From positions 124,001 through 188,000 of the forward strand of contig JALMLS010000578.1 in assembly GCA_038496445.1 (NCBI GenBank): 64,000 nt of DNA. Reading direction: 5' to 3'. Of the stretch, positions 37,206-49,127 are shown piece after piece (position 1 is the first letter of the stretch; every line of letters begins with the position of its first letter). The position numbers and the translations under genes were made by a program. The DNA comes from Trichosphaerium sp. ATCC 40318 (lineage: Eukaryota > Discosea > Flabellinia > Trichosidae). The notes under the pieces were generated by a model. It did no database searches. It saw nothing but the letters and a program-made list of their open reading frames with translations, and was not told the origin of the DNA.

Positions 37206-38063
37206 ATAGAAATAAAGAGATTGCCAAACAAAGCCAAAAACACGTATAGTACAAATTTAAATACCTCTTTCAGTACCTTTACGCATGCGCATCGTATTAA
37301 TGGCGAAAAAGAAGCTTTTAAACAAATGCAAAAAGAAGAGCGTAAAAACATGTTCTTACAGGTAATAACGCTACTATACACGAAGATCCTTTCTCACAGA
37401 TTGTAGTCAATACGTAACGGGGAAACAGAATTTGCTCTCAAGATGCTGGGCTACGGGAGCGAGTGTGGCGCGTCACCTTACGCTGCTGATGGCTATAACA
37501 ACTCCGCTCTTCACTACGCATGTCATTGGGGTCGCATCTCAATGATTACATGTCTTGTAGACCATTATCATGTTGATATAAATGTTGTGAACCACGTTAA
37601 TGCAACACCATTATTTTTAGCTTGTGAGGGACACCAAGACGAAGTAGTTGAGATGCTCATCAAGTTGGGTGCTAACGTAAATGCACGCAATAGTTTTGGT
37701 GTAACACCCTTGCACGCTGCTGCAGCCGTTGAAAACGAGAAAATAATCAAGTCTTTGCTAGCAGCAGGCGCGAGAAAGGACACGAAAACAAAAAACGGAA
37801 AAATACCTTTAGAAAGTGTTAAAGGTAATTCTGCTAAAAGTTCGCGTTGTAAAGCGCTCTTGTGATATCTGTACCATAAACGTAATTTTTTTGTATTTCC
37901 CGGCTTGTTTTCAGTCCGTACATTTGTTGGATTAGTTGTAGAGGTCTTTACTAAGGCCTTGAAGGCTTGGAAGGCTCGTATTAATACTTTGCGACACCGT
38001 TTTTGGCAAATTCCGTTAAGTTCCACAGAATTTGAAATACGTCCATCACAACTGTGTAAATAA
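37185..38063 (+). CDS. Ankyrin-repeat protein
   Basis: Start ATG 37185 (MANTTNDIEIKR). After an intron from 37361 (GTAATA) to about 37407 come four ankyrin repeats: NSALHYACHWGRISMITCL, ATPLFLACEGHQDEVVEML, VTPLHAAAAVENEKIIKSLL and a final partial KNGKIPLES. A second intron at about 37827-37914 (GTAATT to TTTCAG) leads into a helical, basic C terminus ending in a stop at 38061-38063; without this splice the protein would end at 37865. Ankyrin repeats mediate protein binding; the partner is unknown. The Cys and Lys near the alternative end (CKALL) would resemble a prenylation site only loosely. Confidence 0.75.
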
Positions 38064-38144
38064 TTCACCCTAAAGCGCGTTTGCCACTACCGCCTTAGAC
38101 GACAACCTATAGAGCTATCTAACTTCTGCACACTTTGGAACAGT

Positions 38145-40106
38145 ATGACGTCAAAGAACAAGCAACGGGTAATTTTGGTGTGTTTACGCGTGTAACGATG
38201 GTTTTAGACAAGCAAGGCGACAAAAAGAAAAGAGCCACCTGGAGCTACCGGAATTATGAATAGTCTTGATACATTGAGCTTTGCGCGCGGACCTATAAAG
38301 TTTCTAGCTGACAAAAATGTAAAACACGGCCCGATCTTTAAAACGAAGCTTCTAGGCTACACTGTACGTAAAAAAACCTTTCATTCAAGTTGTTGCGTGC
38401 TATCACGTACTGTATTTTTTGTACAGACTCTATTTTCGTTTTTTCTGCCTTTCCTTGTGTTTTATTGATTTTTCAGCTTGTTGGAATCTGTTCGATGGAT
38501 ACGGCAAAGCAGTACTGGGATCTAGATCCATCTGATGGTGTGGTTAATTCAGGGAGTATGTTGAGTATGTTTCAAGGGTTATACGATGTTGGATTGCTTC
38601 TTGATGATAGAGATCACGTGTTCGATCTCAGAAAAGTTTTGGTAAGACCAAAAAATACTTGACTGTGAAACAAAGGGCTTTACCTTGTTCTGACGATGGC
38701 CGAATCTTATATTGTTTATGTAGGCTGCACCTATTACTGGTGAGAAATTGGCAAGATTCTACCCTATTTGGACGCAATCATACAGAGAAGTTAGAAAAAA
38801 CTTGGACACAAAGAGTTCCATCAAGTTCTATCAATTTGTAAAGGTACTAGGCATTCTTTTTTTGGATTATGTATCAAAATGTGTTGACGTACATCAAGGA
38901 GTGGCACCACAAAGTCAATCTACGCATGTTCCTGAACTGTCCGGATGAGCAATTGGATTTTCTCCGAGAGCAAACAACACAGCATTTTAGGAATACCCTT
39001 GCCGTGCCTCTTAAAGTACTTGGGTAGGTGCAGTTTCCATATCTTAAATATCTTAAAAGCGTGTAGTATGGGGTACAGTAAAGGTGTAGATGCAAAAGAG
39101 AATGTAATGTCGTACATAAAGGCAAGAGTTGCTGAGATAAAACGAGATGAAAAAAAGGGAAAAAAGGAAAAAGAAGGAGTTTGGCCCAATTATATGAAAG
39201 AAGTACTTGAAGGCTGGCATACGTTAAAAACTGATAGAGACGAAGATGTTGATGATACACCCATTATAACAAACTTTTTGTGGCTGAGTTCTACGCTCAT
39301 TACAAAGCTTGTTGCTGCTTGTACGTTTAGGATATTTTGATGAATGTTTTTTATGTTTTCTTACTTGTTCAGGCATTACAAATACTGTTGTGGCTTTGAA
39401 CGAACATCAAGAGCATTTAAAAGAAGCTATAGAAGAGCAATCACGAATTCAAGATACCCATGGGGAGATAAAGTTTGAGCATTTGGAGTTGATGAAAACA
39501 CTTGATTCTGTAATTATTTTTCAAAGTTAGTTTTGGGTTTTGTGCTTACACCTATTTTTTCAGATTGTGAATGAAAGTATGAGATTGTCTCCTCCTTTGA
39601 TAGGTACATTAAAAGGTACTGATAAACCTACAAATTTCGGAAAATACAAAATAAACAAGGCTTGGCAGGTACTTCCCTTTTTCTATTTTCATTGACGAAT
39701 ATTCTGACTATTTGTAGTTGATGCCGTTACCTTGGTTTATAAACAGAGATTCAAAGGTGTACAAAGATCCAGAAAACTTCAAACCTGAGCGCTGGCGACA
39801 AAAGACCAAGTGCCCTTTCCATGCAACTTTTGGAGGAGGTACCCCTTTGTTTTTGCTGGAGCGAATTAACTGACTTTTGGTTAAATAGGTAGGCGTGAGT
39901 GTCTAGGTAAGGAGGTTGTACTTAAACAAGTCAAATTCTTTTTGGCTCAGTTCTTGAGAGACTTCTCGTATGAATTATGTAGCGATCAAGACTTGACTTT
40001 AAAAATGATGCCAATACTGAGGCCAAGAGACTTTTGTGTAATGTCTGTAACGCCCAAAGAAAAAAAAGTCAAAAACAAAAAATATAATAACAAAAAAGCT
40101 GAGTAA
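38145..40106 (+). CDS. Cytochrome P450
   Basis: Start ATG 38145, stop TAA 40104-40106, about nine exons. Hallmarks appear in order: a Pro-rich hinge (EPPGATGIMNSLDTLSF), GPIFKTKLLGY, an I-helix region ending ITNTVVAL, the K-helix E-x-x-R (NESMRLSPP), FKPERW, and the haem-binding loop FGGGRRECLGKE with the thiolate Cys (about 39898). The FGGG-x-R-x-CLG form is typical of the CYP26/CYP120/CYP710-like clans. P450s insert oxygen using NAD(P)H-derived electrons; substrate is unknown. No strong N-terminal membrane anchor is visible (start MTSKNKQRTSKATKRK), which is unusual for a microsomal P450 and may mean a soluble or differently targeted enzyme or a missed first exon. Confidence 0.9.
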
Positions 40107-40395
40107 GACGCTCGCTAGTAAGTGTATCATTAAAAAGAATAAAATAAAAATTAGGTTTTGCTAACAACGTTAAAAGTTACAAAGAAAAACTAATTTTGTT
40201 GAAATGAAGTGTCAAAATGTGTCAAAAAAAAAAAATGAAATGATGCGCATTCGGCATTGTTTTTCATTGTGACGTCGCAAAAAAGACATTGCAAGAATAT
40301 TTGCAAGGTACAAAAGATGCAGTAGGTTTCAGTGAAATAGACTTGCTGACTTTTTCCTATCCACAGAATTGGCCTTGGCATTGTTTTGAACAAGC

Positions 40396-43197
40396 ATGTC
40401 CGCCAAAATTGCTTTGCTAGTGATGTTATGTGCCTTTGCATCTGCAGTAGAGCAATTTGAGGACGAAATAGACAAAAGTATGCACCCGTACAATATAAAC
40501 GTTGTAGAGGTATGCGTAATGTAAAAATTCACGGTTTGGCATAATTTTACAGTGAGAAACCATTTAAAACGTGTTTTAGATCAAAAGGGCCTTCGAAAGC
40601 GCTGTAAACATCACTGTATCGCCTACAACACTGAATAAATCCGGAGAATTTGTTACCGTCGTATTCTCAGGTGTAGAATCGCCTACAACAGTGCGTGAAA
40701 GCGCTTTGATTATTTTATAGCGTTTTTACTAACCTCTACAACCAAGAATGACTGGATTGGCGTTTATTCACCTGGTAACGTGAATGTAGACGAAACTTCA
40801 CCAATTAAATACCAAAACGCATCAATTGTAAGGCTGACACTAAAACATTTGGCAGTTTTCTGGCTGTCACAAATTTTACGCCTAACGCTCTACCTTTGTA
40901 GTCTCCAACGTACTTGACAACTGGAAGTGGAGAAATAAAGTTCAAGCTATTGAACATGCGCCAAGACGTTGCTTTTGCATTTATGAGGAGTACGTCTTTT
41001 TGCGACAATGCACCAACACAACCGCGATTTCTTATTTTTGTCTGTTTAGATGGTACAGAGCATCCTGTACATGTTGCTACTTCAAATGTTGTTACATTTA
41101 CAAATTACAACGAACCTCTACAAGGTCGTCTATCGTGGACAAATGTCTCTACAGAGATGCGTATCACGTGGATTACAAGAGACGCTAAAAACTCACATGT
41201 CAAATATGGTAAAAATGCTACGAATTTAACAACAGAAGCGATAGCTGTGGACTCTACTTATGTTAGAGAAAGCATGTGTGGTGCTCCAGGTAATACCATT
41301 GGATGGAGAGATCCTGGTACTATACATACAGCGATTATGACAGGACTGGAACCAAGTACTACATTATATCCAAACCACTTTTACCTTACTAACTACAAAA
41401 AGATACACAATATTTTTATGAGTTTGGTAGTCCATCTGGAGGATACCAAAAGCACTCATTTGTATCAACACCTCCAATTGGAAGTGATGTAAGTGTTATC
41501 ACTTTCGGAGATATGGGTCAAGCGCCAAGTGATGGTATGCAACAACCCCCACAGAATTTCACGTGTTTTTTCCCTTTTTTGGTGCTGGCTTTAACCTAAT
41601 CAATCCGATTAGGATCGTCAAATATTTATATGGAATCTCCCGCGTTGAATACAACAAATCGTATTATCGATGCTCTAGCTAAACCTAACGCACCAAGTGC
41701 TGTAAGAACCTCTTTTTTTTTGAACAAGAATTTTACAATAAATTATTCGTTTACTAATTTCTTTCTTTGAACAGGTCCTTCACATTGGGGATTTATCTTA
41801 TGCTGATGGTTACTCTGCAGAATGGGATGTATTTAATATGCAGATAGAACCTATTGCAACGCAAGTACCATACCAAGTATGCATGGGTAATCACGAAGTT
41901 GAGTTTCCTAATACTACATCCCTGTATAACAGTGCGTCCTTTCTAAGTTGCTATTGTTGCTTACGTTATACAACTTAGCTACTGAATCTGGTGGAGAGTG
42001 TGGTGTACCTTATAGAGCTCGTTATGCTTCAACGAACGGAGGTGATACTTGGTACTCGTACAATTACGGTTCGTATTCATTTGTTAAATAACTTTCTCGC
42101 CTTTCTTTCACGTGACATGCTGATTGCTTGGTTCCCAGGAAATATCCATTTTACCTTTATGGATACCGAATTTAACTATGTAAATGGCTCTAAACAGTGG
42201 TTGTGGCTGAAGAACGACTTGGAGTCGGTAAACAGAACAAATACAAAATGGATAATATTTTGTGGTCATAGGCACGTTTTTGCGACAGCAAGACACTAAA
42301 CTAGCCAACATTCTTACATTAACTTATCATTATAGACCAATGTATGTTGATTCTCCAGATTATGACTTCCCTGGTACTACAACTCAGGATATGAAGGTGT
42401 TGATAGTACGTTCTTGGTGTATTCAAGAGTTGTATGTAACTTTTGTTTTACCAGAAAAACATCGAACCTCTTCTGTACCAAAACAAAGTCGAACTCGCAT
42501 TGTGGGGACATCATCACAGCTATCAGAGAAGTTGCATCGGACTCAAAAATAGAACATGTGATTCATCATATCCTACAACTCATGTAGTGTTGGGTAAGCG
42601 TTCAATAGGCTTAAATTGCGATCGAATAACATGTTATGAGTTTAGGGACTGGTGGACAAGAATTTTCAGACTTTAAAGATATCCAACCTGATTGGATGCC
42701 TGTTCTTAAGTTGAAACATGGATACATGAGAATAGATTCTAATAGTACAACTTTAGAATTGACCTTTAAGGCGAATGATGGATCTGAAGTGGATAGCTTT
42801 GTCATCGAGAAGAGTATGGGTACGTAATTTTTAATTTTTTCTGTAAATACATTTTTGCCTTTTTTGCACTTGACTTGCTCGTGTCAATTATTCAGTCACG
42901 CGCATGTTTCAATTCTTAATTACATACTTAGACGCACCAAAAACACCTAGAGAAATGTTAGAAGGATGGGAGATTGTAGTAATTGCGCTTGCATCAATTC
43001 TTTTAGGTAATATTTTTGGGAACCCCAAATAACTTTATTTTAATTTGCCCGACTCTTCTGCTGTCTGTTGCACTGTCTAATGCTCCTATTTAGTCATATT
43101 ACTAGTTCTTCTAGCTATTGTATTTTGGAAATACCGTACTGCAGACAGAGAAGGCTACGCAGAGATCCATAGCGTAAATAGAGGCGAGGGCATGTAA
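40396..43197 (+). CDS. Purple acid phosphatase with C-terminal membrane anchor
   Basis: Start ATG 40396 gives a signal peptide ([17 protein letters not shown]); stop 43195-43197. An N-terminal fibronectin-like domain ([16 protein letters not shown]) precedes the metallophosphoesterase core with metal motifs ITFGDMG (41505), [10 protein letters not shown] (41780), MGNHE (41885), IIFCGHRPM (about 42260-42340) and [11 protein letters not shown] (42500). Splicing at 41360-41404 restores [13 protein letters not shown], a conserved PAP block. The C terminus has one strongly hydrophobic segment ([11 protein letters not shown]) followed by a basic stop-transfer, so this is likely a type I membrane protein with an extracellular or lumenal phosphatase. 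These binuclear Fe-metal enzymes hydrolyse phosphomonoesters at acid pH. Confidence 0.9.
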
Positions 43198-43959
43198 ACA
43201 ATCATTTTCAATGAAAAAGAATTTAAAAAAAAAAGCTGTTGCCGTCATTTTTGGGTTTGGAAACACTTTTTTCTAGGTTGCTTTAACTGTTGCAGAGTAA
43301 GAATTCTGAACTTAAAAAGTAGGCGGACAGCTCTTGAGCCCAAATACCTCCCGGGTTTTTTTGTTGTATTTTGAACCTAGGAACTTCTCTTTACAGTCAG
43401 CACATCCATGCTTTGTTCACGTGATTTTTCGTGGTTTACCCGTGTCACTTCTCTTTTAATCACGCCAAGCCAAAACAGGGTGTACATTTGTCTTCTTGGA
43501 GGAACTTCTGTAGATATTTGAAGATTGTGACTGCCCCCGAATCAAACCCAAAGCGCACTAGCATCACTATTACTATTAAAAAGACACTACACAATTCTGG
43601 AAACAGTACAACACCCCAGATCTTTTGTGGTGCCGCTTGCAGTTATGTGTACACCACTAACTAAACGCTATACGCTTTTATGTTAATACTAAGTACTTAT
43701 GATGGGTCTTAACAATAGTGTTCTTGTCTACATCACAAACTTTTATTCCAGAATTTTATCTCGATGAACCTTGCAGACAAATAAACGAAAAGGGTACTAT
43801 AAAAATGTAACCACTATTACCAAAAAGGATGAGTAAATCTGAAAGGAGCTGAGATTTGAGATTACCGTTAGAAAGTGATTATCACTGAATAGAAATTGAT
43901 GACTTATTTTCAAACACTTTCACACGTGATCGCAGAATACCACACACCACTTCCCAACC
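43198..43959. other. Intergenic region, nothing recognised
   Basis: Stop-rich AT-rich sequence between the phosphatase gene and a small plus-strand ORF. One open frame of 77 codons (43431-43664) shows no protein family and no splice-supported extension. Confidence 0.35.
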
Positions 43960-44322
43960 ATGGCAACGTATCCACTAGACCAATATTTATCACACTGGAG
44001 ATGTAAGAGAATGCGTCCTATGCCTATCAGAAAGAATCACCGCTATGAACGATCATTCCAAGTTAACATTTATCGAGAAGACTCTTTACGCTTCACACCA
44101 CGTGTTATCAAACGGAACGCCTTAAAAACAGAATTCTCTCGAAAACCTACACCTTTTCAAGCCTTTTTCAAGTTCAAGCTCCCTCAAGGATACCAACACG
44201 TGAAGAAAGCAAAGATGCCACGTTTTGAAGCGATGAACACAAGGAACCTCAAACAACAAGTTACGTCAACGTATCAAATCAGGCCCTGTCAAAAATTATC
44301 GATAGCATACATCGTAGCATGA
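43960..44322 (+). CDS. Small basic hypothetical protein
   Basis: A single open frame of 120 codons with ATG at 43960. The product is rich in Arg, Lys and Phe (for example RVIKRNALKTEF, QAFFKFKLPQGY) and has no recognised domain, signal peptide or membrane segment. A CACGTG box lies just upstream (43924). A second frame continues past 44250 (IIDSIHRSMRYLRDLRRSG), so an unseen intron may alter the C terminus. Real gene status is likely but unproven. Confidence 0.4.
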   Translation: MATYPLDQYLSHWRCKRMRPMPIRKNHRYERSFQVNIYREDSLRFTPRVIKRNALKTEFSRKPTPFQAFFKFKLPQGYQHVKKAKMPRFEAMNTRNLKQQVTSTYQIRPCQKLSIAYIVA

Positions 44323-45069
44323 GATATCTAAGAGATTTGCGTCGTAGTGGTGATACATTTTTTTAGTACACCATAGCGCCATAGTGAAGAATTTTCAGTT
44401 TTTATTGAAATACAGAAAACAGAATTGTAAATAAAACCAAATAAACTTGTACATAAACTATTTGTCACGTGCTCTTTTTTTTAACATTTTGTAACGTTTA
44501 TGGGTAGGGATGAAGTTAAGGTCTTACACAGTCTTTTGTTTAGTTCCGGTAGTATATAAGGTAGAGGTGTTTATACGTGGGTTAGAGCGTTCAGGAGTAA
44601 GAAGGAGAGTTGTGGAATGGGTCTTTGTTTTAAGTCATTCGCCTGCAAGTTCACGAAACTACACGTTTGCTTTTTCCTAAAGGATTGTTTTAAGGAGGTT
44701 CCGAATTTTTCGATGTATAAATGAGTCTTGTTAGTGAAATATTGACAGTGCGTTATTTCTGAACACAAAAACCCAAAAAATTATTTTGGATAACCTATGT
44801 CGTCATTCAAAATTTTAAATAAAAACAACCTTGTACTGCAAACGCTTCAATGACCTGCAAAGTGTTTCTTGTCTGTGTAGTATTGTTTTTATTTGAAGAA
44901 GAGGTTTATATCTTTCTTGAACTTTCGTGGTCTTCTCTATACTAGGGTTTGTACCACCTACAAAAGGTCTCTTGAGCAGAACAAAGCACTTGTTTTTCTT
45001 TTAAATTTTATTTTGTTTTTATCTTGTTACTGATTTTAGTTATTGTACAATTCTCCTCGTTGATCCTCA
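44323..45069. other. Intergenic region, nothing recognised
   Basis: AT-rich sequence holding the 3' ends of a small plus-strand ORF and the minus-strand ankyrin gene. A 65-codon minus-strand frame (44571-44768) has no family resemblance. Confidence 0.35.
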
Positions 45070-46260
45070 TCACTCCTCATCGCTTTCCTCATCGCTCTCT
45101 GTATCACTGTCGTGATACTCAACTAAAATATCACAAACATCCTTGTAACCTCGCTTGTCTTCAAAGAGACCAAAGTTAGCAAACAATTACAATTCATCTT
45201 TCCTTTTCCTCCATTCTGACGTACTTGCCAAGTCCCAAGGCGTAGGATAACTACCAGTTTTAACTTGAGCTCCATATTCGATCAGATTTTCTACTATAGC
45301 ATCCCTACCCCTGAGAGCTTTACAGGTATTTGTCAGATAAATGTTGTCTTTTTTAATCAAAAAAAGCGTACCAGCACAATGCAACGGCGTCATCGCCTTT
45401 GTAGATATATTAACAGATGCTCCTGCTGATAATAGAGCGCTACAGACTCGTTTGTACCCCATGAATGCTAAAGGGTATCAACGAAGAATGCTAAGAAACG
45501 AAGAACAAAACGCAAAGTAGGTATTCAACATCGACTTTGTCTAAAACCAAAAAAATGTCTCGACTTGGGCCGTAAATCACAAAATCCATTCAAGAACGAA
45601 CTTACACACCTCCCCAATGAAGCGGTGTCATGCCTCTTATATTTGGTACATCGAGATCACACCCAGCATCAACAAGAACATCTACAGATTCCAACGCACA
45701 AGAAAAAACTATCATCGAATTAAAAATAGAACCAACAGGTATGTATCACGTGACAAGCAAGAAGTAGATTAGTCATTTACCTGCACAATGTAAAGGAAGC
45801 TCTCCGTCTATATCTTTGGCATTAATATCGGCTTTCGCCGAAACTAGTAGCCGAACAACGTCGGCTTTGCCCTTTAGCGCTTTTTGTATCCAGTTAGTAA
45901 TATTTTATGGATTTCATGAATGTTTTACTACCTGCCCAGTGTAGAGGCGTTCGTTTAAGGCTATCAACGCTGTTTATACGTGCTCCATGCCTTAATGAGC
46001 GTTTTATACCAATTTTATTGCCATTACGAGCTTTAAACGTAATTAGGAGTTCTTACGCCTATATCTTATTCTTACCAGCTTTGTGTAAAGTTATGTTCCA
46101 ATCACTATCAAAAAAGTTAATAAAGCCATTTTAAGAACCCAAAGTGCCTTTGTACTGTATCCATACGATTACGACGTGACAGAGCGGCCGTACAAATGCT
46201 CTGTGGATTTAAATAACTTTTGTTTTTAAGGTAACCTGACTTAGTATTGACATGCGACAT
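45070..46260 (-). CDS. Ankyrin-repeat protein with acidic tail
   Basis: Start ATG 46260 (MSHVNTKSGY), stop TGA 45072-45070. Exons roughly equal one ankyrin repeat each: ARNGNKIGIKRSLRHGARIN with TPLHWAG (46045-45930), KALKGKADVVRLLVSAKADIN with LPLHCA (45890-45780), LESVDVLVDAGCDLD with MTPLHWG (45700-45610), CSALLSAGASVN with MTPLHCA (45450-45370) and REAIVENL-type GRDAIVENLIEYGAQV (45330-45260). The last exon ends in a run of Asp, Glu and Ser (DSDTESDEESDEE). Regular one-exon-per-repeat structure suggests growth by exon duplication. Binding partner unknown; exact exon ends at the 5' and 3' extremes are uncertain. Confidence 0.68.
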
Positions 46261-46442
46261 GATCGCAAAAAATGAATGTAGAAGTGTCAGTGTATTATGT
46301 CATTACCATTGAGGAGGCTTTTCAAGCAATAAAAGCCTCTTGTACCTTTCGTAGGGCCGTCTTGCTAAGGCTTGTGGAGCTAGTAGAGAAAGGGACTACT
46401 AAGCCAGCTTGAGTTTGTATGAAATTTATTGGATAACAAGTT

Positions 46443-48756
46443 TTAAATGCAGTTAGACTCTGTTAGAATATTTCCTTTACATTCTTGGTACTTGCTAACT
46501 GATTTGTGTAGTTCGGCTAGAACACTAGGACTTGTTACAGACACCAAGTTCTTCATCTAGAAAACGTTGTTAAGATATGAACCTAAAGTTACAAAACATG
46601 TGATTGGCGCACCTGATATGGATCAACAGCTATGTCGTATAGCTCTCTGAACTCGATAGAAGACTCTGTCCATGTCCATGTATGATCGAATTCAATGTAT
46701 ACAAGATTTGATGTTTCGTTAAGAACACGCAACGCACGCCAAGAGTTTGAAGATACATCATCGACAAACCAACAGTTTCCTATTTTTCAAAAAATGTCAA
46801 GTTCTAAACAAACTCAAAGGTACTCACCATCACCAACACCTTTACCAAGTACACATTCAGTAGCATTAACTGGTGATCTTGGACCTTTTCCCTCGTTCCC
46901 GTGGTAAGTTCCATCAGGCACCTAACTTTCTTAGCAAGAACACATGCATGTCAAGTTCGAATAGATAACGGAAACCTGTTTCTCAAACATACCCATATCC
47001 TTGAGTGATCGTTGTAGTATGTTCCTACTGATTTGTATTCAATCAAGAACTCCTTTCTCCATTCGGCTGCATACTTTTGTTTTTCGGAAGCATCCAAAGG
47101 TTTAAAATAAGGGTTATCAGCACTAACAAAGAATGGAGCGAGACTCTTTCCTAAAAATATCAAACGTCAAAAAAGCAAACCCAGCATCACGTGACATTAT
47201 CACTAGATAAAAACTATGTCATACCGTCCATAAATTTTGGTTTTGTGACTCCTGCAAGATCAAGTAAAGTTGGTGTGAAGTCGACATTACCACTCACATG
47301 CTTAACTTTGGTACCTGGCTTAATACCAGGACCACGTACAATATAAGGTATACGAATATCTGTTTCATAAGGTTCCTGTTTACTTGTACCAACACGCCAT
47401 TGACCTAATTTGTAGCCCTAGAAAAAGAACAACATTAACCAAAAAAGCGTTATGTGTATGAAAAAAAGTTTCGAGCTTTTTGTAAACGCACGTGATCACT
47501 GGAGTAGAATATGTATGTATCATCAAGTACATCCAATTTTTTCAATGTGTCAATCACAGCCGCTACTACTTCGTCTACGGTTACAAGTGCGCTCCATCTG
47601 TCCTTCATGTGTTGTGTTTCCCATGATGCGACGTTATCATCAAAAGGAGGATTTTGTCTGATGAGTTGATGCTTGTCAGGAGATTCAACATTCCAGTTCG
47701 GCGTTCTTGGAAATGTTAAGTTCTCGAAAGGATGGTTTTGAACCCAAGGCGCAGGTGTAGCAGGGTAATGTGGAGCGTGAGGACCAATATATGCAAAGAA
47801 AGGTTTGCCACCTGATGACTTTTGTTAGCGACTATAATCACCCGAAAAGCAACTTGTTGTGCGTACTGTTTGCTATTTCATTGATCCAAGCAATTGATCT
47901 GTTTCCTAGTTGAGTTGTTTGGTATGTTTCAGGCTTCATCTCTAACGTTTCAATGTGTTTAGAACCATTTGGGTATTTTATAAAGTATTTTTTTGAGTAA
48001 AAGTCGCTGAAGTCGCAAGGAGAGCTTATTGTAGTCATTCCAGCATCTTTTTCCTTTCCACAAAAGTACCTAGCTTGGTCGTTTGTAACTTTACCAAACA
48101 CTCCTTTCAATAAAAGGTAAGGGAGGGAGAAAAGAGCAAAAAAAAAAAAAGGAAGAAAAGTCATGCGAAAAAGACATGGAAAATTACAAGTTTGATTTCA
48201 CGTTGGAGTGCTAATACTTGCCTGTATTATAACCAGCGCTCTCTAGGAGGCCGAACATACTACCAGTGACATTGAAGACATTTTCTTCAGCATTTATGTG
48301 CATACAAGACCCTGACGGAGCGCCAATATTGTGGTAGTACCGGCCTACAAAAAGTGTAAAAAAAACAATTTCTCTTCGGTTTTAACGTTTTGTAGCTAAT
48401 CACGTGCCTGTTATAAATTCAGTTCTAGAAGGGCAGCAAATGGGTGTAGCGACAAAAAAGTTTTCAAAGTAAGCTCCTCCGTCTATTAAAAGCTTCGTTG
48501 TTTCTGGCATTGCCTAAAAAACAGTTATAACTCTAACACGTGATATGAAGAAAAAAGAAACTCTTTAGGGACGTTGTTTAAATTAAATTTTAGAGCTAAT
48601 AAAACGAACCTCGAGTGATCCAAACTCTGAATACGCATGTGGGTCTGTCCCTAGCTGAATATCTTGGTCGTCAGTTAGAATAAACACGAAGTTTGGCTTC
48701 TTAGCCGTTAACACTACGAAAACGACAAAGAGACAAACACAGAGCAGTGTCTTCAT
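46443..48756 (-). CDS. N-acetylglucosamine-6-sulfatase-like sulfatase
   Basis: Start ATG 48756-48754 with signal peptide MKTLLCVCLFVVFVVLTA, followed at once by the sulfatase N-motif KPNFVFILTDDQD. The catalytic segment PICCPSRTEFITG (48440-48408) has the C-x-P-S-R in which Cys becomes formylglycine. RYYHNIGAP, FGKVTND, FFAYIGPHAPHYP and FYSSDHGYKLGQWR...PYETDIRIPYIVRGPG follow, the pattern of glucosamine-6-sulfatase and related enzymes. The stop is 46445-46443. Two of its introns are GC-AG (donors at 48407 and 48231), and the donor at 48609 is GTTCGT. The enzyme should act in a lysosome-like or secreted compartment on sulfated glycans; substrate is inferred from similarity only. Confidence 0.9.
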
Positions 48757-49127
48757 AGTTCTAGTTGGTTTTTGTTTTAAAATAAGTATGGCGTAAGTGA
48801 CAAGCCTTGGCTTATTCCACGTGCGTAACTTTTTGTGAACCGTCTTAATATAAAAAATTCTTGACAACTGTAGCAGCCATAGGACAGTTCATACATGTAT
48901 TGTTATGAATAAACAATTTAAGCTTGCTAGGGATCTGCTAAAAGTGGTAATGAACTCACATTCTAGAAAATACAAGTAACACCTGAATGAGACATTCTCA
49001 GCCTGACATATGTGGCATAAGTGTATGTCAGGCTACTGGTATGATCTATCTTAACATTTGTTTGATTAAGATAGTCGAGATGTTTGTTTGGTTTACGGTG
49101 GTCAAACTTTTTTGTTGTGAGCGCAGC
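48757..49127. other. Intergenic region between divergent genes
   Basis: Region between the sulfatase start (minus) and the G-alpha-BTB start (plus), with both promoters. A short near-palindrome around 49005-49032 (GCCTGACATATGTGGC... and ATGTCAGGC) could form a hairpin; no gene is recognised. Confidence 0.35.

Noticed and set aside
38145-38200. P450 plus CDPS as a biosynthetic cluster
   Set aside because: They are about 17 kb apart with eight or more unrelated features between them; no evidence of clustering beyond presence in one window.
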